From: Bradyrhizobium sp. CCBAU 53351
Lineage (GTDB): Bacteria; Pseudomonadota; Alphaproteobacteria; Rhizobiales; Xanthobacteraceae
Direction of reading: 5' to 3'
DNA: 64,000 bases
Assembly: GCF_015291745.1 (NCBI RefSeq)
Contig: NZ_CP030059.1
Location: 186,001-250,000 of the forward strand
A program made the translations under genes and the position numbers. Below the pieces are notes generated by a model. It was not told the origin of the DNA. It saw nothing but the letters and a program-made list of their open reading frames with translations, and did not search any database. Positions 28,208 through 36,580 of this stretch are shown here, in pieces (position 1 is the stretch's first letter; the number at the start of each line of letters is the position of its first letter).

Positions 28208-28664
28208 AAAAACTCTTTGTATGAGGGCGGTGTGGTTTGTGGATTTCTGTGGACCTTAACTCCTCGGAAAGGGTTGCGCGACACCAGGGGCGGGACAAGT
28301 GCCAATTTTCTTCACACCGCTGCCCGTCTGAACAAGTTCGCCGGCCTGCCCGCCGGGAAACGGGATTATGCGGACAACCCCCTTGATAAGCTGCCGACAG
28401 AAAGGCGCAAGCCTTTGAGGCTGGCCGACTTATCGCAGAGCGCCAGGAACGATAGGGGATATGTTGACGGGTGTGAACAAGCGCGCGCGAACCCGCGGAT
28501 GGAATTGCATGAGTCCAATCCACGGTCACATAGACTCAAACCTTAAGAATCTAAGATTCTAGATTTGAGGAAGGCACACCGGACGGATATGTGTGCACGG
28601 TGAGACCTTAACGAGTTCTTACTATCCCCAGTTCCATTCGCTGGGCAGCAATCCGGGGCCGAAA
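28208..28664. other. Putative chromosomal replication origin (oriC)
   Basis: A 457-bp gap between the DUF299 gene (leftward) and hemJ (rightward). It holds four GANTC methylation sites within 50 bp (28511 GAGTC, 28533 GACTC, 28547 GAATC, 28555 GATTC) and an AT-rich perfect palindrome AGAATCT-A-AGATTCT (28546-28560). DnaA-box-like 9-mers are TTCTTCACA (28308) and TGTGAACAA (28472), each 8 of 9 to TTATNCACA, plus weaker TGTGGATTT (28238) and TCTGAACAA (28327). A CtrA-like TTAA-N7-TTAC lies at 28608-28622. Position next to DUF299 and near parS matches known alphaproteobacterial origins. No perfect DnaA box was seen; the origin call is inference. Confidence 0.65.
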
Positions 28665-29099
28665 ATGTTCGAAGACGTCTATCTCTGGATCAAGGCCCTG
28701 CACGTGATCGCCGTCATCGCCTGGATGGCGGGCATGCTCTATCTGCCGCGGCTGTTCGTCTATCATTCCGAGGCCGAGATCGGCTCGAAGCAGTCGGAAA
28801 CGTTCAAGGTGATGGAGCGTCGGCTGCTCAAGGCCATCATCAATCCCGCCATGATGGTCACCTGGCTCGCCGGCCTCTATCTCGCCTGGTCCGGCCATTG
28901 GTTCTCGTTCGGCTGGCTGCACGTAAAACTGGCACTGGTCCTGGCGATGTCGGCGGTCCACGGCTTTTTTTCCCGCTGGCTGAAGGATTTCGCTGCCGAC
29001 CGGCGCCCGCGCACCCAGAAATTCTATCGCATTATCAATGAGGTGCCGACTGTCCTGATGATTGTCATCGTCATCATGGTGATCGTGAAGCCGTTCTAG
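28665..29099 (+). CDS. hemJ: Protoporphyrinogen oxidase HemJ
   Basis: A 144-residue membrane protein of the HemJ (UPF0093) family, which oxidises protoporphyrinogen IX to protoporphyrin IX in many proteobacteria lacking HemY/HemG. The conserved heme-ligand region KALHVIAVIAWMAGMLYLP and FVYH is at the N-terminus, with four membrane helices. ATG 28665 is preferred because the family starts at this point (MFEDVYLWIKALH); the frame is open 24 codons upstream into the putative origin. hemE, often found between the origin and this gene, is absent. Confidence 0.92.
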   Translation: MFEDVYLWIKALHVIAVIAWMAGMLYLPRLFVYHSEAEIGSKQSETFKVMERRLLKAIINPAMMVTWLAGLYLAWSGHWFSFGWLHVKLALVLAMSAVHGFFSRWLKDFAADRRPRTQKFYRIINEVPTVLMIVIVIMVIVKPF

Positions 29100-29133
29100 G
29101 CAAGGCCTCTCGCGAATAGCTCAGCGCTTCTTC

Positions 29134-29162
29134 TTGCGGAGCTGGAAGCGATTTTCTATATT
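29134..29162 (+). promoter_or_regulatory. Candidate sigma-70-type promoter for rho
   Basis: TTGCGG (29134-29139) and TATATT (29157-29162) are separated by exactly 17 bp, a good -35/-10 pair for a housekeeping promoter. It would give a leader of about 180 nt before the rho ATG at 29349. rho is autoregulated through its leader in several bacteria; the leader here is C-rich just before the start codon, which suits Rho binding. Confidence 0.5.
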
Positions 29163-29348
29163 GTCGACATCCCACCCAACGCAGGCGGATGTGGTTGTGT
29201 CTGAGCTTTCCAGAGGCCGGACACCGCATCAGGTTTGAAGCCTCATCGGCACTTAACCTTGCCAGACCTGCGGACCTTCTCTTCTCACGTCCGCATTTCA
29301 GAGCCTCCTCGCACCCCCCTCCCCAGGTTACCCCACAGGACCACCCCA

Positions 29349-30614
29349 ATGCGGGAAATTAAACTCGAAGACCTCAAGTCCAAAACGCCGGCCGAGCTCG
29401 TCTCGTTTGCGGAGGAGAATGGGGTCGAGAACGCCAGCACGATGCGAAAGCAGGAGCTGCTGTTCGCCATCCTCAAGCAGCTCGCACTCGCCGAGACCGA
29501 CATCGTCGGCCAGGGCGTCGTCGAAGTGCTTTCCGATGGCTTCGGCTTCCTCCGTTCGCCCGATGCGAATTATCTGCCGGGCCCGGACGACATCTACGTT
29601 TCGCCGTCGCAGATCCGCCGTTTCGGCCTGCGCACCGGCGACACCATCGAAGGCCACATCCGCAGCCCGAAAGAGGGCGAGCGCTATTTCGCGCTGCTGA
29701 AGGTCAACACGCTCAATTTCGAGGATCCGGAAAAGGCCAAGCACAAGGTCAATTTCGACAACCTCACGCCGCTGTTTCCGAATCAGCGCTTCCGCATGGA
29801 AATCGACGATCCGACGCGGAAAGACCTGTCTGCACGCGTGATCGACATCGTCGCTCCCATCGGCAAGGGCCAGCGCGCATTGATCGTTGCGCCGCCGCGC
29901 ACGGGTAAGACCGTGCTGATGCAGAACATCGCGCACTCGATCACGCACAATCATCCCGAATGCTACCTGATCGTGCTCTTGATCGACGAGCGTCCGGAAG
30001 AAGTCACGGACATGCAGCGTTCGGTGAAGGGCGAGGTCGTCTCTTCTACCTTCGACGAGCCGGCGGTGCGTCACGTCCAGGTCGCCGAGATGGTGATCGA
30101 GAAGGCCAAGCGTCTCGTCGAGCATGGCCGCGACGTCGTCATCCTGCTCGATTCGATCACGCGCCTCGGCCGCGCCTACAACACCGTCGTGCCGTCATCC
30201 GGCAAGGTGCTGACCGGCGGTGTCGACGCCAACGCGCTGCAGCGCCCGAAGCGCTTCTTCGGTGCCGCCCGCAACATCGAGGAGGGCGGCTCGCTGACCA
30301 TCATCGCGACCGCGCTGGTCGATACCGGCAGCCGCATGGACGAAGTCATCTTCGAAGAGTTCAAGGGCACCGGTAACTCGGAACTTATCCTGGACCGCAA
30401 GGTCTCGGACAAGCGCACCTTCCCGGCGATCGACATCTCGCGCTCCGGCACCCGCAAGGAAGAGCTCATCACCGACCCGCAGGTGCTCAAGAAGATGTAC
30501 GTGCTCCGCCGCATCCTCAATCCGATGGGGACGATGGACGCGATCGACTTCCTGCTCGACAAGCTGCGTTCGACCAAGAGCAATTCGGAGTTCTTCGACT
30601 CCATGAATACTTGA
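29349..30614 (+). CDS. rho: Transcription termination factor Rho
   Basis: A 421-residue Rho helicase. The N-terminal helical domain ([20 protein letters not shown]), the RNA-binding cold-shock-like domain ([20 protein letters not shown]), Walker A ([20 protein letters not shown]), [14 protein letters not shown], the Q loop and the R loop ([12 protein letters not shown]) are all present. I use ATG 29349 as the family start; the frame is open for 38 further codons upstream. A strong hairpin terminator lies just after the stop. Confidence 0.97.
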   Translation: MREIKLEDLKSKTPAELVSFAEENGVENASTMRKQELLFAILKQLALAETDIVGQGVVEVLSDGFGFLRSPDANYLPGPDDIYVSPSQIRRFGLRTGDTIEGHIRSPKEGERYFALLKVNTLNFEDPEKAKHKVNFDNLTPLFPNQRFRMEIDDPTRKDLSARVIDIVAPIGKGQRALIVAPPRTGKTVLMQNIAHSITHNHPECYLIVLLIDERPEEVTDMQRSVKGEVVSSTFDEPAVRHVQVAEMVIEKAKRLVEHGRDVVILLDSITRLGRAYNTVVPSSGKVLTGGVDANALQRPKRFFGAARNIEEGGSLTIIATALVDTGSRMDEVIFEEFKGTGNSELILDRKVSDKRTFPAIDISRSGTRKEELITDPQVLKKMYVLRRILNPMGTMDAIDFLLDKLRSTKSNSEFFDSMNT

Positions 30615-30636
30615 GTGCAGTGCAGCATAAGATCAG

Positions 30637-30660
30637 AGGGCGCCTTCGGGCGCCCTTTTT
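30637..30660 (+). terminator. Intrinsic terminator after rho
   Basis: An 8-bp perfect stem AGGGCGCC/GGCGCCCT with a TTCG tetraloop, followed by a T run (TTTTT to 30660). It lies 22 bp after the rho stop codon and is a textbook factor-independent terminator. Confidence 0.9.
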
Positions 30661-30664
30661 GTTG

Positions 30665-30926
30665 TGCGTTGTTGCTGCGGAAAAGCCGCAGCATGAGCGA
30701 TGGCGGGACGACCGATTCCTGCCTTCGATTAATCTGTTGATATATCTTGGTAATACTTGAATTCGGCTCGGCCGAACTGCTGCCCGAGAAGGTGTTTCTG
30801 CAGCAGAATCCGGCGGATATATTGCAGTGCAATAAGGAATTGCTGCGGGATTTCTGCAGCAAATTGCGCCGCGGACGGAGCTGAAGCCCACATTTGCTTT
30901 TTCGTCGGCAGCTGGACAAATGGGCC
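30665..30926. other. Intergenic region between rho terminator and mnmE, palindrome-rich
   Basis: This stretch is richer in A and T than its surroundings and contains several small palindromes: GCTGCGG-AAAAG-CCGCAGC at 30674-30692, an odd palindrome TTCTGC-A-GCAGAA near 30798, and TTGCTGC-N9-GCAGCAA near 30840. A 45-codon open frame starts at a TTG (30747) and ends at 30884, with no clear ribosome-binding site. The mnmE promoter should be here. Confidence 0.5.
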
Positions 30927-32285
30927 ATGCATCCGCGAGACCAGACCATTTTTGCGCTGTCATCCGGCCGGGCGCCCAGCGCGATCGCGGTGGTGCGCGT
31001 GTCGGGCTCGCAGGCCGGCCAGGTGCTGAAGATGCTTGCCGGCAAGCTGCCGGCACCGCGGCAGGCCAGCCGCCGCCTGCTCCGGGATAGGGCCGGCGAG
31101 CCGATCGACGATGCGGTGGTGCTCTGGTTTCCAGGACCTGCCAGTGCGACGGGCGAGGACATCGCTGAGTTCCATACTCATGGCGGCCGCGCGGTTCTGG
31201 CGACGCTGCTCACCTCTATTTCTTTTATTCCGAATACACGGGCGGCCGAACCGGGTGAGTTCACGCGGCGGGCATTCGAGAACGGCAAGCTCGACCTCAC
31301 CGAGGCCGAGGGTCTCGACGATCTCATTCACGCCGATACCGACCGGCAGCGGCGCCAGGCGCTGCGCCAGTTGCAGGGCCTGCTCGGCGACCGCGCGCGC
31401 GACTGGCGCGAGCGCATCATTGAGGCGTCGGCGCTGATCGAAGCCGGCATCGATTTTTCCGATGAAGGCGACGTGCCCGCCGAATTGATGGCGCCGGCGA
31501 TCAGCGCCATCAAAGCGTTGCATGACGAAATTGCAAAAGTCCTTGCGACGCAGGGACATTCTGAACGTCTGCGCGACGGGCTCGTGGTCGCGATCGCCGG
31601 CGAGCCGAATGTCGGCAAGTCGACGTTGATGAATCAGCTCGCACGCCGCGAGGTCGCGATCGTCTCGCCGCATGCCGGCACGACGCGCGACGTGATCGAG
31701 GTACAGCTCGATCTCGACGGCTATCCGGTCACGATGATCGACACCGCCGGCATTCGCGAGACCGACGATCCGGTCGAGCAGGAGGGCGTGCGCCGCGCCC
31801 GCGCGCGGGCCGAAGACGCCGACCTCGTGTTATGGCTGGTCGAACCCGAGCAAGCCGTTGATCCGGTGCCGTTGCAGTCGCTTCAAAATTCCGGGACTGA
31901 GAGCGATCGGTCCGGCGGCCCGGTGTGGATCGTCCGAAACAAGATTGACCTCAGCAGAGCCGGAGGCTCCGCCGCGCCGGGCGAGTTTGCGATTTCGGCG
32001 CGTGAAGGCGATGGCATCCCCGAGCTGGTCGAGGCCCTCGTCAAATTCGCGGCCGAGTTCTTCGGAGCCAGCGAGGACGGCGTTGTGACCCGGGCGCGCC
32101 AACGCGACCTGTTGAGCCGCGCGTCGGACAGCTTGCGCCGGAGCCTCGAGCTTGTAGAACAAGGCGAAGAGCTGGCCGCCGAGGAATTGCGTGCCGCCGC
32201 TTATGCCTTGGGCCGGCTGCTGGGTCGGGTGGACGTCGAGGATGTCCTGGGCGCCATTTTTCAGAAATTCTGCATCGGAAAGTAG
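30927..32285 (+). CDS. mnmE: tRNA modification GTPase MnmE
   Basis: A 452-residue MnmE (TrmE), which with MnmG installs the cmnm5 group on wobble uridine 34 of some tRNAs. The N-terminal folate-binding domain ([21 protein letters not shown]) is followed by the helical domain interrupted by a G domain: G1 [16 protein letters not shown]3 DTAGIRET, G4 RNKIDL. The C-terminus FCIGK carries the essential cysteine of the family. ATG 30927 is the family start. mnmG follows after a 575-bp gap full of parS sites. Confidence 0.97.
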   Translation: MHPRDQTIFALSSGRAPSAIAVVRVSGSQAGQVLKMLAGKLPAPRQASRRLLRDRAGEPIDDAVVLWFPGPASATGEDIAEFHTHGGRAVLATLLTSISFIPNTRAAEPGEFTRRAFENGKLDLTEAEGLDDLIHADTDRQRRQALRQLQGLLGDRARDWRERIIEASALIEAGIDFSDEGDVPAELMAPAISAIKALHDEIAKVLATQGHSERLRDGLVVAIAGEPNVGKSTLMNQLARREVAIVSPHAGTTRDVIEVQLDLDGYPVTMIDTAGIRETDDPVEQEGVRRARARAEDADLVLWLVEPEQAVDPVPLQSLQNSGTESDRSGGPVWIVRNKIDLSRAGGSAAPGEFAISAREGDGIPELVEALVKFAAEFFGASEDGVVTRARQRDLLSRASDSLRRSLELVEQGEELAAEELRAAAYALGRLLGRVDVEDVLGAIFQKFCIGK

Positions 32286-32328
32286 GGCTAGTTCTTCATT
32301 GTAGAACTAGCGCTTGTTCCATTTCTTG

Positions 32329-32344
32329 TGTTTCACGTGAAACG
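32329..32344. promoter_or_regulatory. parS site 1
   Basis: TGTTTCACGTGAAACG, 15 of 16 to the chromosomal parS consensus TGTTTCACGTGAAACA bound by ParB/Spo0J. It lies 43 bp after mnmE. Confidence 0.9.
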
Positions 32345-32370
32345 TGGTCCCGCTTAGAAGTTCCGGCCTC

Positions 32371-32445
32371 GTAGCCCGGATGGAGCGAAGCGCAACCCGG
32401 GCCGGTCATAGCCGGGCCAACGAGCTTCCCGGGCGCTTCCTCCAG
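32371..32445. repeat. Intergenic palindromic repeat fragment
   Basis: GTAGCCCGGATGGAGCGAAG (from 32371) and a following CGCAACCCGGG resemble a common Bradyrhizobium intergenic repeat; a related CCATCCGGGCTACGAA lies at 50206-50221. It sits between parS sites 1 and 2. Confidence 0.5.
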
Positions 32446-32457
32446 TGGGGTTCCGGT

Positions 32458-32473
32458 CGTTTCACGTGAAACA
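32458..32473. promoter_or_regulatory. parS site 2
   Basis: CGTTTCACGTGAAACA, one base from the parS consensus, in the mnmE-mnmG gap. Confidence 0.9.
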
Positions 32474-32698
32474 GGTGACGGCCGGACCGGTCTCGATTCC
32501 CCATGCCGCTAGCCAGTCGGAAAGCGCAACCGTCGAAACGATCGGTGTGCTCGCGATCCCGTCATTAAGAGGCGCTCCTAAAACGAAGCGATCCGGACCG
32601 CCTTCAGGGAGACAGGGGCTGGCTTGCTTCGCTGCGCTCCCAACGGCCGGGCCTGCCGCCGCCGGGCTTTGGCCCCGGCGCTTCAGGCATGGGCATTC

Positions 32699-32714
32699 CG
32701 TTTCACGTGAAACA
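32699..32714. promoter_or_regulatory. parS site 3
   Basis: CGTTTCACGTGAAACA, one base from the consensus, in the mnmE-mnmG gap about 150 bp upstream of mnmG. Confidence 0.9.
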
Positions 32715-32788
32715 GCATCCCTCCCAAGGTTTCCTACTTTGCATGGGGTTGTTTTCGCAAAATCGTTTTTGCCGCCCCGCCCGGCACA

Positions 32789-32804
32789 TGTTTCACGTGA
32801 AACA
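32789..32804. promoter_or_regulatory. parS site 4 (perfect consensus)
   Basis: TGTTTCACGTGAAACA, identical to the 16-bp parS palindrome, 57 bp upstream of the mnmG start. Confidence 0.93.
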
Positions 32805-32860
32805 CCGTGCGCCCCAGTTTCCGCTTCCGGCTTTCCCGCCTCTGAGCTAGAAGTCCGCCC

Positions 32861-34741
32861 ATGCGAACAGAGCGAGAGAGCTTCGACGTCATCGTGATTG
32901 GCGGCGGCCATGCCGGCTGTGAAGCCGCGGCTGCGTCTGCCCGGATGGGCGCGGCGACCGCCCTGGTCACGCACCGTTTCTCGACCGTCGGCGCGATGTC
33001 CTGCAATCCCGCTATCGGGGGTCTCGGCAAGGGCCATCTCGTCCGAGAAGTCGACGCTCTCGATGGTCTGATGGGCCGGGTCGGCGATGCCGGCGGGATC
33101 CAGTTTCGCGTCCTCAATCGCCGCAAGGGTCCTGCTGTCCGCGGTCCCCGGGCCCAGGCGGACCGGAAGCTTTATGCCGCTGCGATGCAGGCCGCGATCC
33201 GCGAGACCGAGGGCCTTTTCATCATTGAAGGCGAAGCCGACGAGCTGATCGTGACCGATGGCCGAGTGACTGGATTGCGCTTGGCTGACGGCCGGGAGCT
33301 CCGGGCAGGGGCCGTTGTCGTCACCACCGGCACCTTTCTCCGTGGTCTGATCCATCTCGGTGAGAAGAATTGGCCGGCCGGCCGGGTCGGCGAGGCCCCC
33401 GCGATGGGTCTGTCGGCCTCCTTCGAGCGGGCCGGCTTCACCTTGGGACGGCTCAAGACCGGCACTCCGCCGCGTTTGGATGGCACCACGATCGACTGGT
33501 CCGCGGTCGAAATGCAACCCGGTGACGAACCGCCGGAGCCCTTCTCGGTCATGACCGAGCGGATCACGACCCCGCAGATCCAATGCGGGATCACCCGGAC
33601 CACCGCGGCAACGCATGAAGTGATCCGGGCCAATGTCCATCGCTCCCCGATGTACTCCGGCCAGATCAAGAGCTCCGGTCCGCGCTATTGTCCCTCGATC
33701 GAGGACAAGATCGTCCGCTTCGGCGACCGTGACGGTCACCAGATATTCCTGGAGCCGGAAGGACTCGACGACAGCACGGTCTATCCCAACGGCATCTCGA
33801 CGTCGCTGCCCGAGGAGGTCCAGCTCGCGATCCTCGCCACCATCCCGGGCCTGGAGCGGGTGAAAATGGTCCGTCCCGGCTACGCCATCGAATACGACCA
33901 TATCGATCCCCGGGAGCTCGATCCGACCCTGCAGACCAAGCGTCTGCGTGGGCTGTTCCTGGCCGGGCAGATCAACGGCACTACCGGGTACGAAGAAGCG
34001 GCCGGGCAGGGCATCGTGGCCGGTCTGAATGCGGCGCTTGCTGCGAGCGGAGCGGCACTGACGGTGTTCGATCGTGCCGATGGCTATCTCGGGGTGATGA
34101 TCGACGACCTCGTCACCCGCGGCATCAGCGAACCCTATCGGATGTTCACCTCGCGGGCCGAGTACCGGCTGACGCTGCGGGCGGACAATGCCGATCAGCG
34201 TCTGACGGAGAAGGGCATCGCCCTGGGGTGTGTTGGAAGCGGCCGAACCCTGCACTATCGCGCCAAGATGGACGCCCTGAACGCAGCCCGGACGCTCTCG
34301 AAGTCGCTGACCATCACCCCGAACGAGGCGATCAAGCACGGATTGTCCCTGAACCGCGATGGCCAGCGCCGGTCGGCCTTCGAGCTGATGGCTTATCCGG
34401 AGATCGGTTGGAGCCAGGTCCGGACGATCTGGCCTGAGCTATCAGCCATCGATCCCGTCATCGCGACCCATCTTGAGATCGACGCCAAATACGATGTCTA
34501 TCTCGAGCGCCAGAGCGCCGACGTCGAGGCTTTCCGGCGCGACGAGGGGATGGTGCTGTCGGAGGTCGACTACAGCCTCGTGCCCGGTCTGTCCAACGAG
34601 GTCCGCGCCAAGCTGGAGAAGGCGCGGCCGTTTACGGTCGGCCAGGCCGGCCGGATTGACGGCATGACACCAGCGGCGCTCGGCATCCTCGCGGCCTATC
34701 TTCGTCGCGAGGCACGGAAGACTTCCAAGGCAATCGCATAA
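32861..34741 (+). CDS. mnmG: tRNA uridine-5-carboxymethylaminomethyl modification enzyme MnmG
   Basis: A 626-residue FAD-dependent MnmG (GidA), partner of MnmE. The N-terminal dinucleotide-binding motif is [14 protein letters not shown], followed by [21 protein letters not shown], the [12 protein letters not shown] segment and [20 protein letters not shown]. The C-terminal helical domain ([16 protein letters not shown]) binds MnmE. Length fits the family (629 in E. coli). It lies in the classical gidA-gidB-parA-parB order next to the origin, flanked by parS sites on both sides. Confidence 0.97.
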   Translation: MRTERESFDVIVIGGGHAGCEAAAASARMGAATALVTHRFSTVGAMSCNPAIGGLGKGHLVREVDALDGLMGRVGDAGGIQFRVLNRRKGPAVRGPRAQADRKLYAAAMQAAIRETEGLFIIEGEADELIVTDGRVTGLRLADGRELRAGAVVVTTGTFLRGLIHLGEKNWPAGRVGEAPAMGLSASFERAGFTLGRLKTGTPPRLDGTTIDWSAVEMQPGDEPPEPFSVMTERITTPQIQCGITRTTAATHEVIRANVHRSPMYSGQIKSSGPRYCPSIEDKIVRFGDRDGHQIFLEPEGLDDSTVYPNGISTSLPEEVQLAILATIPGLERVKMVRPGYAIEYDHIDPRELDPTLQTKRLRGLFLAGQINGTTGYEEAAGQGIVAGLNAALAASGAALTVFDRADGYLGVMIDDLVTRGISEPYRMFTSRAEYRLTLRADNADQRLTEKGIALGCVGSGRTLHYRAKMDALNAARTLSKSLTITPNEAIKHGLSLNRDGQRRSAFELMAYPEIGWSQVRTIWPELSAIDPVIATHLEIDAKYDVYLERQSADVEAFRRDEGMVLSEVDYSLVPGLSNEVRAKLEKARPFTVGQAGRIDGMTPAALGILAAYLRREARKTSKAIA

Positions 34742-34756
34742 GCCAATTGCAATAGG

Positions 34757-34772
34757 CGTTTCACGTGAAACA
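34757..34772. promoter_or_regulatory. parS site 5, overlapping the rsmG start
   Basis: CGTTTCACGTGAAACA, one base from consensus. It covers the GTG at 34765 that I use as the rsmG start, so ParB binding could affect rsmG expression. Confidence 0.9.
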
Positions 34773-35538
34773 GCGCGGACCGGGCGGAGACAGACCGTTA
34801 TCGCGACGACCCGGCACAGGTGAGGGCGCGGGTCATCGATCTGATCCGGGGCCCGCCAAGCCGAAGATCGACAAAGCCAGCGCGAACGATCCCGCACTCG
34901 ATTCCATCATCGCCGCGGACAAGCGGGCGGCGTTGAAGCTCGCGCCCGTTTCACGTGAAACCGAGGAGCGGCTCGATCGCTATATCGCGCTGCTCCGGGA
35001 GTGGCAGGCCAAGACCAATCTGGTCGCACCTTCGACGTTGCCACAGCTTTGGACCAGGCACATTGCCGACTCGCTTCAGCTGGTCGAGCTCGCGCCTACG
35101 GCAAAACGCTGGGCCGACCTCGGCAGCGGCGGCGGCTTTCCCGGCGTGGTGCTCGCCTGCGCCATGGCCGGTACGCCGGATGCGAGGGTTCATCTCGTCG
35201 AGCGAATCGCGAAGAAGGCCGCCTTTTTGCGCGAAGCGATCCGCGTCACCACATCTCCGGGAGTCGTACATCTCGCTGAGATCGGGGATAATGTGGATAG
35301 AATCACCGGCCCCGTCGATTGCGTCACCGCGCGTGCGCTGGCTCCGCTACATCAACTCATCGGCTTTGCGGAGCCGCTGATGCGCCAGGGCGCAAAGGCG
35401 TTGTTTCTCAAGGGTCAAGATGTAGAGGCTGAATTGACCGAAGCCTCTAAATATTGGAATATTGCGCCTCAGCTCCACCAAAGCCGCACGGGTGACGGCT
35501 GGATCGTGGAGCTGGATGCGGCCGAACGGCGCGGGTGA
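34765..35538 (+). CDS. rsmG: 16S rRNA (guanine527-N7)-methyltransferase RsmG
   Basis: The SAM-dependent methyltransferase GidB/RsmG, which methylates G527 of 16S rRNA. Motifs are LLREWQAKTNLVAPST, TRHIADSLQL, the SAM loop WADLGSGGGFPGVVLA and VTARALAPLHQLI. From GTG 34765 it is 257 residues, with a basic, glycine- and proline-rich N-terminal extension of about 55 residues; a TTG at 34933 would give 201 residues, nearer the usual length, so the start is uncertain. A parS site is embedded in the coding sequence at 34947-34962 and encodes the peptide VSRET. Confidence 0.92.
   Translation: MKQRGPGGDRPLSRRPGTGEGAGHRSDPGPAKPKIDKASANDPALDSIIAADKRAALKLAPVSRETEERLDRYIALLREWQAKTNLVAPSTLPQLWTRHIADSLQLVELAPTAKRWADLGSGGGFPGVVLACAMAGTPDARVHLVERIAKKAAFLREAIRVTTSPGVVHLAEIGDNVDRITGPVDCVTARALAPLHQLIGFAEPLMRQGAKALFLKGQDVEAELTEASKYWNIAPQLHQSRTGDGWIVELDAAERRG
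34947..34962. promoter_or_regulatory. parS site 6, inside rsmG coding sequence
   Basis: CGTTTCACGTGAAACC keeps the full 14-bp core GTTTCACGTGAAAC and is read in frame as the PVSRET segment of RsmG. This dual coding is seen in RsmG genes of other alphaproteobacteria. Confidence 0.88.
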
Positions 35539-35565
35539 GGCGTTCAGGGGACTGGGGAATTTTCG

Positions 35566-36426
35566 ATGACCGTGATTGACGAGCCGCAGCAGACGCAAGA
35601 ACCGACCAGCGAGGTGCCGCACGGCCACCCGCGCATCCTGGCGCTGGCGAATCAAAAGGGCGGTGTGGGAAAAACAACCACAGCGATCAATCTCGGCACG
35701 GCGCTCGCCGCGATTGGCGAACGCGTCCTGATCGTCGATCTCGATCCCCAGGGCAACGCCTCGACCGGCCTCGGGATCGACCGCCGCAGCCGCTCCTGCT
35801 CGACCTACGACGTGCTGATCGGTGAAGCGCCCCTGCGCGAAGCCGTGGTCTCGACCGCGGTGCCGCGGCTGCACATCGCGCCGTCGACCATGGATCTCTC
35901 CGGCCTCGAGCTCGAGCTCGGCACCACGCCCGGCCGCGCCTTCAAGCTGCGCGACGCCATCGGCGCGCTCAACAACAACGTCTCGCCGGATGCCGACTAC
36001 ACCTATGTGCTGATCGACTGCCCGCCCTCGCTCAACCTGCTGACGGTGAACGCGATGGCGGCTTCGGATGCAATCCTGGTCCCGTTGCAGTGCGAGTTCT
36101 TCGCGCTCGAAGGTCTGTCGCAATTGCTGCAGACGGTGGAGCAGGTGCGCTCGACGCTCAATCCGAACCTGTCGATCCACGGCATCGTGCTGACCATGTT
36201 CGACTCGCGCAACAACCTGTCGAACCAGGTCGTCGCGGACGTCCGGCAGTTCATGGGCGAGAAGGTCTACAAGACCATGATCCCGCGCAACGTGCGCATC
36301 TCGGAGGCGCCGTCCTACGGCAAGCCGGTGCTGGTCTACGATCTCAAATGCGTCGGCAGCGAAGCCTATTTGAGGCTCGCCACCGAGGTGATCCAGCGTG
36401 AGCGCGAGCTGCGCGTTACGCATTGA
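35566..36426 (+). CDS. parA: Chromosome partitioning ATPase ParA
   Basis: A 286-residue ParA of the chromosomal (Soj-like) type, which drives segregation of ParB-parS complexes to the cell poles. The deviant Walker A is LANQKGGVGKTTTAINL at about residue 30, with a Walker A' aspartate in VDLDPQGNAS and Walker B VLIDCPPSLNLLT. It has no N-terminal DNA-binding domain like that of plasmid P1 ParA. GGGGA lies about ten bases before the ATG. parB follows after 154 bp. Confidence 0.97.
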   Translation: MTVIDEPQQTQEPTSEVPHGHPRILALANQKGGVGKTTTAINLGTALAAIGERVLIVDLDPQGNASTGLGIDRRSRSCSTYDVLIGEAPLREAVVSTAVPRLHIAPSTMDLSGLELELGTTPGRAFKLRDAIGALNNNVSPDADYTYVLIDCPPSLNLLTVNAMAASDAILVPLQCEFFALEGLSQLLQTVEQVRSTLNPNLSIHGIVLTMFDSRNNLSNQVVADVRQFMGEKVYKTMIPRNVRISEAPSYGKPVLVYDLKCVGSEAYLRLATEVIQRERELRVTH

Positions 36427-36436
36427 CGTGAGATCC

Positions 36437-36521
36437 GCAGGGCGGGTTGGCGCAGCGTAACCCGCCGATCTCTCGCCGCGAACGAACCTGTGGCGGATTA
36501 CGCTGCGCTGATCCGCCCTAC
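36437..36521. repeat. Palindromic repeat between parA and parB
   Basis: Two 30-bp arms, 36437-36466 and 36492-36521, match as inverted repeats at 25 of 30 positions, with the shared core GCGCAGCGTAA/TTACGCTGCGC. The structure resembles the REP-like elements common between Bradyrhizobium genes. It could attenuate transcription between parA and parB. Confidence 0.75.
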
Positions 36522-36580
36522 GACCTACGATTTGAAATTCAGTTCTGGAGTGCTGCACCGTGAATCCAAGGGAGCTGGCG

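Noticed and set aside
28430..28438. TTATCGCAG in the putative origin as a DnaA box
   Set aside because: Only the first five bases fit; four of the remaining positions differ from TTATNCACA.
32462..34339. A 625-codon frame opposite mnmG running through the parS sites
   Set aside because: Shadow of mnmG; the part in the gap before mnmG is only the reverse reading of the parS-rich spacer.
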